DNA of 23,267 nucleotides from CAIOZA01 sp964464375 (GTDB taxonomy: Bacteria; Bacteroidota; Ignavibacteria; Kapaibacteriales; UBA2268), in the NCBI GenBank assembly GCA_964464375.1, contig CAYXFU010000050.1:1-23267 (forward strand), given 5' to 3'. The translations under genes were made by a program, and so were the position numbers. Positions 14,948 to 23,216 of this stretch are shown here, piece by piece. The first letter of the stretch is position 1, and each line of letters begins with the position of its first letter. The notes under the pieces were generated by a model. That model was given only the letters and a program-made list of their open reading frames with translations, was not told the origin of the DNA and ran no database searches.

Positions 14948-15889
14948 ATGAAAAAGATTAGTTTTGCTTGTATTTTAACACTTATTTTGTTCTTTAGTTT
15001 TCAATTTGTGTATTCACAATGCGGTTGCCCGGGAAATTCCAGCTCATTCGGCACAATACCATTGAGTGAGTTATCGAATGTGAATTCTTTTATTGGTGAC
15101 AACCTATTTGTTAGTTTGAATAATAGTTATGGTTTTGCCGATAAATATTATGTTAGAGATTCGCCAATTGGACCGGGTTTCATTAAAGATTATAAATCAA
15201 ACTTTCTAAGCTTGAGAGTAGGGTATAAACCAATCAGTAAATTAATGGTTGAAACAGAAGTCGGTTATTTTGTTAAAAAGACTATGAATGATGACATCAA
15301 TCTTGAGCAATCATCAAAAGGTTTTTCTGATCTATCTTTTTATGCAAGATATACATTCTTCAAAGATCCTGATCTTGGTTTGGATTTCTCGGGTGGCGTA
15401 GGTGTAAAAATTCCATTAACAACAGGATCTGTTTATGTTCCACAAAACATTCAGTCTTCAACAGGAGGATATGCTTCTATATTAAACCTTGTTGGAAAAA
15501 AGATATTCCCTGAAATTAATAGTGCTCTGATTTTGTCTCACAGAACAGACATCAATTTCACTAATAAATATGATTACAAATATGGCAACTCTTACAGAAC
15601 ATCCTTGATGTTTGTCAACAATGTGTTTGAAAATCTTGTGATTGGACTGGAATTCAGAAACGAAATCCGCCAAAAAGATTTTAATGTTGCCAAAAATGAA
15701 ATTTTAGATGAATCCGGATATTCCAGCATAATTCTTTCTCCAATTGTTAGATATTCTATTGGTGACTTCGTTCTTAATACCTTCTTTGACATGCCAGCTT
15801 ATCAGTATTATTATGGCGATAATGGACAACTTAGCTACAAGAACTCATTTGGATTCAGCTTGGCCTACTCCACCAGACTCGACTTTTAG
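14948..15889 (+). CDS. Outer-membrane beta-barrel protein with N-terminal CGCPG motif
   Basis: A 313-residue exported protein. The signal peptide ends near VYS-Q and the mature chain begins QCGCPGNSSS (C25, C27). The remainder alternates aromatic/polar amphipathic strands (LFVSLNNSYGFADKYYV, SLRVGYKP, LMVETEVGYFV, DLSFYARYTFF and others) and ends in a strand with terminal Phe (FSLAYSTRLDF), a BamA-recognised outer-membrane barrel signature. It resembles barrel proteins usually annotated as generic 'transporter' or 'MetA-pathway' proteins. The substrate is unknown. It starts 9 nt after the lipoprotein stop with no good ribosome site, so translation may be coupled. The mature N-terminal CxC echoes the CxC of the lipoprotein. 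It is the last gene of the cluster. Confidence 0.7.
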   Translation: MKKISFACILTLILFFSFQFVYSQCGCPGNSSSFGTIPLSELSNVNSFIGDNLFVSLNNSYGFADKYYVRDSPIGPGFIKDYKSNFLSLRVGYKPISKLMVETEVGYFVKKTMNDDINLEQSSKGFSDLSFYARYTFFKDPDLGLDFSGGVGVKIPLTTGSVYVPQNIQSSTGGYASILNLVGKKIFPEINSALILSHRTDINFTNKYDYKYGNSYRTSLMFVNNVFENLVIGLEFRNEIRQKDFNVAKNEILDESGYSSIILSPIVRYSIGDFVLNTFFDMPAYQYYYGDNGQLSYKNSFGFSLAYSTRLDF

Positions 15890-15903
15890 AATACCCATTT
15901 TTG

Positions 15904-15933
15904 TTGGGATAAATCCCCAAATCCAATATTTTT
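15904..15933 (+). terminator. Possible weak terminator after the cluster
   Basis: TTGGG (15904-15908) can pair with CCCAA (15916-15920) in TTGGGATAAATCCCCAA, followed 8 nt later by five T (15929-15933). The stem is short and the T-tract offset, but it is the only hairpin close behind the last gene of the cluster. Confidence 0.3.
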
Positions 15934-15982
15934 ACACAGCCTCTAAAGCTCGTGGCTATTGATTGATTTACAAAGAATGAAA

Positions 15983-16064
15983 CACCCCTGACCCCGCCTC
16001 GAGGCAGGGGAGAATGCGAATATCGAATGATGAGTGTAGAAGGGAATGCAGAATTGTCCTCACC
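15983..16064. repeat. Composite dispersed repeat (families D and E)
   Basis: Positions 15983-16010 carry the family D unit with the perfect palindrome GCCTCGAGGC. Positions 16049-16064 carry GCAGAATTGTCCTCACC-like sequence (family E). The same two units occur together, closer spaced, at 23217-23267. The wider gap 15890-16542 otherwise holds no confident gene. Confidence 0.65.
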
Positions 16065-16267
16065 TTGATCCTCTCCAACAATTGGCGAGGGAGGGAGGAA
16101 GCCAGCAGGCCAGGTTCTATACTTGGGGAGATATAATCAGATGGAATTGATTCTTAATTCGTGGAATCCTAGGTTTAGTGTCTATATATTTCTTCTTTGA
16201 AATGTTCGGTTTTTAGAAGGTTTGCTGAATGATTGAATTCAAATCTTCTTTGTGGATTAAGAACAGC

Positions 16268-16492
16268 TTATTTTTTGATTTGAATTATTCCACTGTTAGG
16301 AGATAAAAAGTCTGAATAATGAACAAATACTTCAGGTGCACCCACAACGGGATTATCCTTTTCAAATTTTGTTTTAACAGATCTGTTTTCAACTAAAGCA
16401 AATGCAAAACATAAGGAGTAATAATTAGCTTCTAATTGACATTTTTTAAGCTTAAATTTTATGTTGTAATTGTCATATTCTTTGTACTTCAA
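16268..16492 (-). CDS. Doubtful small hypothetical protein
   Basis: A 74-residue reading frame (MKYKEYDNYN to GIIQIKK) in an otherwise gene-free gap. Its composition is protein-like (PVVGAPEVFVHYSDFLSPNSG), which could mean a small gene or the tail of a decayed larger one. There is no ribosome site, promoter, recognisable domain or operon partner. I do not recognise it and it may be chance. Confidence 0.22.
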   Translation of the reverse strand: MKYKEYDNYNIKFKLKKCQLEANYYSLCFAFALVENRSVKTKFEKDNPVVGAPEVFVHYSDFLSPNSGIIQIKK

Positions 16493-16537
16493 TTTGAAAA
16501 TTGACGTTTTCAGAGCGAACTAAATAACTCTTCAAAC

Positions 16538-16578
16538 AAAAAAAAATCCCCGATTATTTATAATAGTTGGGGGATTTT
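16538..16578 (-). terminator. Strong terminator of the efflux operon
   Basis: AAAATCCCC (16543-16551) pairs with GGGGATTTT (16570-16578); inside, ATTAT (16553-16557) can pair with ATAAT (16560-16564). On the minus strand the stem is followed by an uninterrupted run of nine T (16546-16538). It lies 24 nt after the pump stop codon. It could also work weakly on the plus strand. Confidence 0.85.
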
Positions 16579-16602
16579 CTTAATGATTAATTTGGTTAGT
16601 AA

Positions 16603-19600
16603 TTACTTCTTACGTCTATTCTGCAGTCTTGTTTTCACTCCTTCAACATAAGAGTACACAACTGGAACCAGAGCCAGAGTCAATATTGTAGAGCTTATTA
16701 AAGCACCAATAACTACTGCAGCAATTCCTCTTCTCATATCACTAGCACCACCTCTTGCGATCAGCAGTGGAATCATACCAAAAACCATTGTGAAGGTAGT
16801 CATAACGATTGGTCTCAATCTAGTTGCTCCTGCTTCAATCAAAGCATCTTTGACACCAAGACCTCTGCTTCGTAGAGTATTAGTGTAATCTACAAGTAAA
16901 ATACCGTTTTTAGTAACCAATCCTAGCGACAGCATAATACCAATCATTGAGAACATATTCATCGAAAGATTAGCAAAGAATAGTCCCATCAAAGCTCCGA
17001 AAAGAGCTACAGGAATAGAGAACATGATAACAAACGGAGATAAGTATGATTCATAAAGGCTAACCATGATCATGAATACAAAGAAAACAGCGAAAGCAAT
17101 TGCAATCAACATGTCTGTGAACATATTACCCATGTCTTCAGCCTGACCTGCAAATGATGCTGTTATTCCTTGTCCGAGTGATAGTTTGCTTATTTTTTCT
17201 TCAATTTCCTTTTGGATCTCACTCAGAGCTTTTGTTCCGTCAAGATTTGCAGTTAAAGTTATGACTCTTGATCTATCTTTTCTAAGAATCTGTGATGGAC
17301 CTTTGCCATAATATATCTTAGCAACATCGGATAATTTAACAGTCTGGCCTAATCTGTTCATAATGTTAATATTAGCAACATCATTCGGATTATCTCTGTT
17401 AACCTTAGACATCATAATACGGATATCGTATTCAGTATCACCCTCTTTGTACTTACTTGTGTTGTCGCCTTCTAATGCATTTCTCAAAACAAGCCCTACT
17501 TCTCCTAGAGTGAGATTATAAGTTGCGCATTTATTTCTATCGATGATGACTTTTATTTCTGGCTGACCTTCTTCCCATGTTGACTTAATGTCGCGTGATC
17601 CGCGAGTATTTGATAGAATATTTAAAACTTTTTCTGATGCCGGGATAAGAGCATCTAGATCCAGACCTTTAACCTCAATCCAGACAGGAGTTTCTTCTGC
17701 GGTTCCCCATAGTCCGATCAGTGATGCAGTTGCCTTAACACCGGGGATACTGTGAGATTTGGCAAGGAAATCGTCGATGACGACAGTCGTACTTTTGCGT
17801 TTATCCTTAGGAATCAGCTTTATCTGTAGCTGACTGAAATAAGACTTATTGATATCGCCCCATGCACCTTCGTTTCTACCAACAATTGTGTAATATCTTT
17901 CTACATAGGGATTTGATTTAATCATATTTTCAAGCTGAATTGTCGCTTTATCTGTTTCCTCAATACTTGTACCCTGTGGCATTTCAATATTTAAGGCAAA
18001 TTCACCTCTATCGATATTAGGCATGAATTCTGTTCCGATTATACCAAGCGGAACAAATGAAATACTAAGGAATAAAAGCCCAAAACTAATACCAACAATA
18101 GTCTTACGATGTCCCAATGCCCAAACAATAAGCTTTTTATATCCTTCGATGACTGATTGTTCAACCTGATTGAATCGATTAACAAATCTGCCCATCAAAG
18201 ATTTTTTGGAATACTCAACAACTTTCGACCATCTTGAAGCCAGGAGAGGTGTAAGAGTAAATGAAACAAACAGTGAGAACAGAGTAGCGATAACAACTGT
18301 CAAGCCGAATTCCCTGAATATCTTGCCAACGATACCAGATAAGAATGCAATCGGAAGAAATACGACAACGTCAACCAAAGTAATGGCTATAGCAGCGAGA
18401 CCTATTTCGTTTCTACCCTTAATAGCTGCTTCTTTTGGCTCTTCTCCCTTCTCCAAATGTCTGTGAATATTCTCGAGTACCACAATTGAGTCGTCAACCA
18501 GAATACCAATAACAAGAGTTAAAGCCATTAAGGTTATCAAGTTGATTGTAAAACCAAATAAATTGGCGAAAATAAATGTAGAAAGAATGGATGTTGGTAT
18601 TGAAAGAATAACAATAAACGCATTCTTAACATTATGGAGAAAAATAAACAATACGAAAGCAACCATTATAATGGACAGGAGGAGATCGAACATAACATCA
18701 TTTACAGATTCGCGTGTGAAGTTTGTCAAATCCTGTGATGTTGTAAATTTTAGATTTTTAGTCGAATATTCATTTTGAAGATTTTTAATTGTAGCATTGA
18801 TCTTATCGCTTGTCTTGATAGCATTTGCATCTGAAGCCTTTTGGATAATAAGACCAATACCCTGTGTACTGTTTAGTCTGCTTAAAGTAAATTCTTCTTT
18901 GTAAGTATCATAGACATCTGCCACATCTCTTACGCGTACAGTTCCGGTAGGTGTTGAGAGCAATGTGGTATTTCTGATAGTTTCGAGATCCTTATATTTA
19001 CCTTCAAGGCGGACAGTAAAATTCCTTTTTGATTCCTGAATTTTACCGGTTGGAAAATCAAGATTTTCGGCACCGATAATCTGTGTAACCATTTGAATCG
19101 AAAGATTATTGGCTTTAAGCTTATCGTTGTCGATTTCAACACGAATTTCTCTTTCTTTACCTCCGACAATCACAACACTGGCAACACCATCGATTTGTTC
19201 GATTTTGGTTTTGATTTTATCCTTGATGAACTGATAGAGAGCGACCTGTTCCATATCGGCAGTTATAGCGATGCGAAGAATAGGTAGGGAAGTCATATCG
19301 TATTTGATCACCTGAGGTTGTAGAATTTCCTTTGGCAAGAGAACCTTGATCTCATTTATTTTTCGTTCTACGTCATTCAATGCGACATTAGGATCCGTGG
19401 ACATAGTAAATTCCACCATGGCGAATGACACGCTTTCATTTGAGAAAGTTCTTAAGGACTTCAAACCATTAACAGATGAAATAGCTTCCTCGATAGGTTT
19501 TGATATCTGCGTTTCTATTTCCTTTGGTCCTGCTCCCGGATAGACAACGGAAACAAATACGAACGGAAAGTTCATGTTAGGCAGTAAATCTACACCCATG

Positions 19601-19692
19601 ATTGAATAGCTGTAAATACCCACAACAACCAGAGCTACAAATATCATTGTCATAAATGCCGGACGCTTTATCGCTACTTCGGTAATTTTCAT
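16603..19692 (-). CDS. RND-family (HAE-1/AcrB-like) efflux pump permease
   Basis: A 1029-residue inner-membrane proton-driven drug transporter, full length for AcrB-type pumps (about 1030-1050). It has an N-terminal helix (KRPAFMTMIFVALVVVGIYSY) and two periplasmic porter/docking domains. Transmembrane helix 4 carries the proton-relay pair D400-D401 in GILVDDSIVVLENI (equivalent to AcrB D407/D408). Transmembrane helix 10 carries K928 in LVTKNGILLVDY (AcrB K940), so the relay is intact. It works as a trimer with the membrane fusion protein and TolC-like channel encoded immediately upstream. Its start lies 1 nt after the fusion-protein stop, so translation is probably coupled. Substrates cannot be predicted. 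A strong terminator follows. Confidence 0.96.
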   Translation of the reverse strand: MKITEVAIKRPAFMTMIFVALVVVGIYSYSIMGVDLLPNMNFPFVFVSVVYPGAGPKEIETQISKPIEEAISSVNGLKSLRTFSNESVSFAMVEFTMSTDPNVALNDVERKINEIKVLLPKEILQPQVIKYDMTSLPILRIAITADMEQVALYQFIKDKIKTKIEQIDGVASVVIVGGKEREIRVEIDNDKLKANNLSIQMVTQIIGAENLDFPTGKIQESKRNFTVRLEGKYKDLETIRNTTLLSTPTGTVRVRDVADVYDTYKEEFTLSRLNSTQGIGLIIQKASDANAIKTSDKINATIKNLQNEYSTKNLKFTTSQDLTNFTRESVNDVMFDLLLSIIMVAFVLFIFLHNVKNAFIVILSIPTSILSTFIFANLFGFTINLITLMALTLVIGILVDDSIVVLENIHRHLEKGEEPKEAAIKGRNEIGLAAIAITLVDVVVFLPIAFLSGIVGKIFREFGLTVVIATLFSLFVSFTLTPLLASRWSKVVEYSKKSLMGRFVNRFNQVEQSVIEGYKKLIVWALGHRKTIVGISFGLLFLSISFVPLGIIGTEFMPNIDRGEFALNIEMPQGTSIEETDKATIQLENMIKSNPYVERYYTIVGRNEGAWGDINKSYFSQLQIKLIPKDKRKSTTVVIDDFLAKSHSIPGVKATASLIGLWGTAEETPVWIEVKGLDLDALIPASEKVLNILSNTRGSRDIKSTWEEGQPEIKVIIDRNKCATYNLTLGEVGLVLRNALEGDNTSKYKEGDTEYDIRIMMSKVNRDNPNDVANINIMNRLGQTVKLSDVAKIYYGKGPSQILRKDRSRVITLTANLDGTKALSEIQKEIEEKISKLSLGQGITASFAGQAEDMGNMFTDMLIAIAFAVFFVFMIMVSLYESYLSPFVIMFSIPVALFGALMGLFFANLSMNMFSMIGIMLSLGLVTKNGILLVDYTNTLRSRGLGVKDALIEAGATRLRPIVMTTFTMVFGMIPLLIARGGASDMRRGIAAVVIGALISSTILTLALVPVVYSYVEGVKTRLQNRRKK

Positions 19693-19693
19693 T

Positions 19694-20785
19694 CTATTTC
19701 TCCTTAACTATCATACCATCGGTCAGACGCTCTTTGCCAAGAGTAATCACAAGTGCATCCTTGTCTAAACCTGAAACAATCTCAATTTTACCATTGCTCT
19801 TAATGCCTGTTTTTACGATCTTTTTGAGAGCTTTGCCATTATCGAAGACAAATGAAAAAGTGCTACCGTCATTATTTATAATAACTGCATCCTCGGGAGC
19901 TATAACGACATCTTTGTTAGATTCTGTCTGGATCAGGCAGCTGGCAAACATCCCCGATTTAAGTTCTGAGCTTACTTTGCCGTCGAGAATAACTTCTACA
20001 GGAAATGTACGCATACCTTCACCTGAGAAAAGACTAATAGTATTAACTGTCCCGGTAAACTCTTTGTCGGAAATGGCTTCAAGTTTGACAGTAACCCTTT
20101 TTCCAACCTCAATCTTTTGAATATCTCTTTCATTGACATTAATAACGATTTTAAATCTGGAAATATCAACAATCTGAGCAACTTTTACTCCAGGAGCTAA
20201 CGTAGCACCCTGTTCGATGTCCTTAGTCGCAATGCTGCCACTGATTGTAGCTTTGATATATGTGTCATTAAGCATCTTTTCTGCTGTTTTCAATCCGGCT
20301 TCAGCTCCTTTGAGTTGCGCAAGAGCAGATTTTACGCCAAGCTGAGCCATTTCGAGATTATCCTGAGTGGCAACATTATCTTTGTGAAGGCGTTCGATTC
20401 TCTTTAAGTCGGCAACAGCTTTCTCGTGAGCAGTCTCGGCAGCCATGACACCTGCTTTTGCCTGTTCGACAGCAGCTTTCTGTGCACTATTCTCAACCTG
20501 AGCAAGACTTTGACCTGCAGTTACTCTCTGTCCAACTTTTATCATAAGTCTTTCGACAACACCTGCTGTTTGCGATATAACAGCGGCTTCATTGATTCCA
20601 TGAACATTACCGTTATAAGTAAGTGTTCCACCGATTGTGCCAAGTTCACATCTGGCAACGCTGACGGTAAGAACCGGCTGGGTAACAGGTTTCTTGTCAT
20701 TATTGTTTTTTGATACAATTTTGACAACGACAGCAGCTATCAGAACTATTACGATTGCCGATACTATAATTTTTGTTTTATTCAT
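19694..20785 (-). CDS. RND efflux membrane fusion protein (periplasmic adaptor)
   Basis: A 363-residue HlyD/AcrA-type adaptor linking the pump to the outer-membrane channel. One N-terminal membrane anchor (about residues 5-25, no lipobox, so not lipidated) is followed by a lipoyl half (AAVISQTAGVVERLMIKVGQ, RVTAGQSLAQVEN). An Ala/Lys/Glu-rich alpha hairpin comes next (about 100-170), then the second lipoyl half (YIKATISGSIATKDIEQGATLAPG), a beta-barrel domain (FKIVINVNERDIQKI) and a membrane-proximal domain. TTTGGAGTG lies upstream of the ATG. It sits 23 nt after the TolC-like gene and 1 nt before the pump. Confidence 0.95.
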   Translation of the reverse strand: MNKTKIIVSAIVIVLIAAVVVKIVSKNNNDKKPVTQPVLTVSVARCELGTIGGTLTYNGNVHGINEAAVISQTAGVVERLMIKVGQRVTAGQSLAQVENSAQKAAVEQAKAGVMAAETAHEKAVADLKRIERLHKDNVATQDNLEMAQLGVKSALAQLKGAEAGLKTAEKMLNDTYIKATISGSIATKDIEQGATLAPGVKVAQIVDISRFKIVINVNERDIQKIEVGKRVTVKLEAISDKEFTGTVNTISLFSGEGMRTFPVEVILDGKVSSELKSGMFASCLIQTESNKDVVIAPEDAVIINNDGSTFSFVFDNGKALKKIVKTGIKSNGKIEIVSGLDKDALVITLGKERLTDGMIVKEK

Positions 20786-20808
20786 TTTAACACTCCAAAT
20801 TGATTATC

Positions 20809-22176
20809 TTATTTAAATAAATTACCAATGCTTTTGTTCAGCTTCCATTTGGCTGTCAGCACATCGTAATAGGTCATGTATAAATTTTCCATAGTTAGCT
20901 TGAGGGTAGTTTCTGCGTCAAGCAGACTAATGAATGGATTCAAACCCTCTTCATAACGTTTTTTGTTCAGATCGTAATTCTCGTTTGCAGATAGATAGGA
21001 TTTAACTGCTACGTCGTACTGGTCATACGAATTTTTGTAGTTGTAATAATTATTCTGGATTTCAAGGTTAATCAGTTGTTTCAGGCTTTCAGAGCTTTTC
21101 TGTAAGGAATTAATCTGCGCCTGCATTTCCTGACTCTTGGCAGAAGTTTCGAAACCTGAGAATAGATTCCACTTGAAGATACCTGAAACCATCCAATATC
21201 TGCTTTGATCGTCGAATTGATACTTTTCGCCTTGAATACCATAATCAGCAACCAATGTTAGCGATGGCAGATAATCGCTTACTGTAGCTTTTCTGAAAGA
21301 ATTAACTGCGTTTATGCCTGATTCTAATTGACTTAGTTCAGGTCTGTTATTTAATGCAGTAACAGTAAGTGTTTCAGTATTGCCCTCAAATTCAAGTGAT
21401 TTTCTGAATTCCGGCTTGATCATATCATTAATTGGTGAATTTTCGGATTTTATTTCACTTTGAGAATCCCTGTTTAATGTTTGGTTGAAGGCATGCTTAG
21501 TAAGATTAACCAAATTTTCTGCCGACATGATTTCCTGACGTGCACTTGACAGCTGAACCTCAGCGCGAAGAACATCCGTCTTGGGAGCTTTGCCCACTTC
21601 GAATAGCTTCGATGCAACTTTATGATTTTCGGCGATAAGTGTTGAAGCAAATTTCCTGATCTCCAAGAGTCTCTGTGCTTTGGAATATGCAAAATACTGT
21701 TCGATTATTTTTTCGGCAATATTAAGCTCCCTGGTTTTATAATCGAAATTCGCACTTTCGAGCTGACTGCTTTGTGCTTGGTGATTGAAGTAAACAGCAG
21801 CATTGAAAATAGGCTGAATCAGCTCAATTTTAGTATCCTGTTCTTCCAGACGGATGAAACTGATGTTTTCATTATTGAATCTCTGAGGAAGTCCTGCGAT
21901 CTGATAAAGAGGATTCATCATGTCGCCAAGAGGAAACACAAATGATCTGCCACCGCCCGCTCGTGAATATCTGGAGTTTAGCTCGATTCTAGGCAGATAA
22001 AGCGACAAAGCCTGACTTTTCCTTGCTTCATAGGTGTTGACGTTCTCTTTTGCTCCCTGGAGTTCGAGATTCTGCCTTATACCGATTCTGATATAATCCC
22101 TAAGATAATCGTTCGAATCTTGCGCGGGCAGAACTCCCATGAAAACTAAAAACATTATAACAGTTACTTTTACCAT
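20809..22176 (-). CDS. TolC-family outer-membrane efflux channel
   Basis: A 455-residue protein with a signal peptide (MVKVTVIMFLVFMGVLPAQ) and the two-fold OEP (outer-membrane efflux protein) repeat. Long coiled-coil helices (NLELQGAKENVNTYEARKSQALS; FASTLIAENHKVASKLFEVGK) alternate with membrane strands. The recurring Y-x-x-G-x-x-x-x-x-x-L-D-A-E type turn appears at the end (YEEGLNPFISLLDAETTL), as in TolC relatives. I chose ATG 22176 because GTGAGG lies 8 nt upstream and it opens directly into the signal peptide. An upstream in-frame ATG at 22227 would add 17 charged residues and overlap the regulator gene. It is the second gene of the operon, 17 nt after the TetR stop. Confidence 0.93.
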   Translation of the reverse strand: MVKVTVIMFLVFMGVLPAQDSNDYLRDYIRIGIRQNLELQGAKENVNTYEARKSQALSLYLPRIELNSRYSRAGGGRSFVFPLGDMMNPLYQIAGLPQRFNNENISFIRLEEQDTKIELIQPIFNAAVYFNHQAQSSQLESANFDYKTRELNIAEKIIEQYFAYSKAQRLLEIRKFASTLIAENHKVASKLFEVGKAPKTDVLRAEVQLSSARQEIMSAENLVNLTKHAFNQTLNRDSQSEIKSENSPINDMIKPEFRKSLEFEGNTETLTVTALNNRPELSQLESGINAVNSFRKATVSDYLPSLTLVADYGIQGEKYQFDDQSRYWMVSGIFKWNLFSGFETSAKSQEMQAQINSLQKSSESLKQLINLEIQNNYYNYKNSYDQYDVAVKSYLSANENYDLNKKRYEEGLNPFISLLDAETTLKLTMENLYMTYYDVLTAKWKLNKSIGNLFK

Positions 22177-22193
22177 CTTTTTTACCTCACTTT

Positions 22194-22880
22194 TTATTTT
22201 CTTATTGAATTTATAATTAATCCCCAAAGTTTAGATAGCATTCCTTCGAGGTTTAGATCCTCAAACTTATTCATATTTAATGCCTGAGATTTATCCCAGT
22301 AAATGACATCTTCAGGCGGGCAATGGAAAGTCTCCAGATGATCGAATATTTGGATAACTCCGTTGCTGGACGACCAAAGCATAATTGCAAATTCATGAGG
22401 ATTGGTATCGGGCTTGAAGTATCCGCTTTCTACACCCAATTTAAGAAAATTAACAATCAGCATCATCAATTCGTCTGACTTCTCAATAACTGACATAGCC
22501 AGTTCGCCGGTTTTAAGTTCATCTTCAGTGTGATCATCCAAAAGATTCATCAGTTTGAAGTGAGCGGGATTCTGACGGTAAAACTTTAGATAAGCGTCAC
22601 CAATTGCAATCATTTTTTTATCGATTGTATCGGCAGATTCAATTCCATCCTTCATCATTTTCAGAAGAGAATCCAGAGAGTAGAGAACAATTGTCTGAAA
22701 TATTTCTTCTTTGTACTTAAAGTAAAGATAAACTGTACCACGACTAATTTCACATTCTTTAGCAATGTGGTCGATGGTAGTATTGCTAACTCCATACTTA
22801 AGGAACATTTTCTCACCGGCGGCAAGTATTTGCTGTCTGCGTTGTTCCTTCTCGCGTTCTTTTCGTTCAACTACACCCAT
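22194..22880 (-). CDS. TetR-family regulator of the efflux operon
   Basis: A 228-residue one-component repressor. The N-terminal HTH is canonical: QQILAAGEKMFLKYGVSNTTIDHIAKECEISRGTVYLYF plus the following KEEIF. The helical C-terminal ligand-binding half differs between TetR proteins and does not reveal the inducer. It is the first gene of the TetR-TolC-adaptor-pump operon, an arrangement that usually means autorepression relieved by a pump substrate. Two copies of a near-palindromic 13-mer lie upstream (22923-22974) as likely operators. Start ATG at 22880. Confidence 0.93.
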   Translation of the reverse strand: MGVVERKEREKEQRRQQILAAGEKMFLKYGVSNTTIDHIAKECEISRGTVYLYFKYKEEIFQTIVLYSLDSLLKMMKDGIESADTIDKKMIAIGDAYLKFYRQNPAHFKLMNLLDDHTEDELKTGELAMSVIEKSDELMMLIVNFLKLGVESGYFKPDTNPHEFAIMLWSSSNGVIQIFDHLETFHCPPEDVIYWDKSQALNMNKFEDLNLEGMLSKLWGLIINSIRK

Positions 22881-22922
22881 AATATATCTTTTGTCATTTT
22901 ATTATCAATAAGTTTAATAACT

Positions 22923-22974
22923 TAACATAATGTCAGCAAATAAACAAATAGATAATTTGCATAACATAATGTCA
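22923..22974 (-). promoter_or_regulatory. Candidate TetR operators (two copies)
   Basis: TAACATAATGTCA occurs at 22923-22935 and 22962-22974, 39 nt apart. Each copy is an imperfect inverted repeat (half-sites TRACAT and ATGTYA around one central base), as TetR dimers bind. They lie 43-94 nt upstream of the regulator start codon. No perfect TAnnTTTG box was found; TTTATTTG (22944-22937, minus strand) is one mismatch away and adjoins the proximal operator. Confidence 0.55.
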
Positions 22975-23122
22975 ATAACGAAAAATTTTGAGGAAAGTTT
23001 CAAAATAAAAATTAATTTTTAATAATGAATATTGAAAATCGAACTTTTAAGGGAGGCTCAAATAATTAATAATTAAGAATTAATAATTGATAATTCTGAG
23101 CAAAATGCAGAAATTTAAATGG

Positions 23123-23146
23123 GTTCCAAAGCGGGAGCTTAGGAAC
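23123..23146. repeat. REP-like palindrome (family A)
   Basis: GTTCC (23123-23127) and GGAAC (23142-23146) flank AAAGCGGGAGCTTA, corresponding to the unit at 2644-2669. The stretch 22990-23120 before it is AT-rich, with short TTAATAATT-type repeats and no gene. Confidence 0.5.
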
Positions 23147-23170
23147 TAGGGGGAAAGAATTGATATTTTA

Positions 23171-23193
23171 AGGTCAAGCAGGATGCTTGACCT
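23171..23193. repeat. Palindromic repeat with AGGAT loop (family B), best copy
   Basis: AGGTCAAGC (23171-23179), loop AGGAT (23180-23184) and GCTTGACCT (23185-23193) form a perfect 9-bp hairpin, followed by ACC. It is closely related to 2827-2847. Confidence 0.65.
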
Positions 23194-23216
23194 ACCGGAA
23201 GGAAAGCAAACAGCGA

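Noticed and set aside
19734..20120. 128-residue plus-strand reading frame opposite the membrane fusion protein gene
   Set aside because: It is an antisense shadow of a well-supported adaptor gene, with Ser/Leu-rich composition and no domain.
22176..22227. Longer TolC-like protein starting at 22227
   Set aside because: It would put 17 charged residues before the signal peptide and overlap the TetR gene; GTGAGG before ATG 22176 decides the start.
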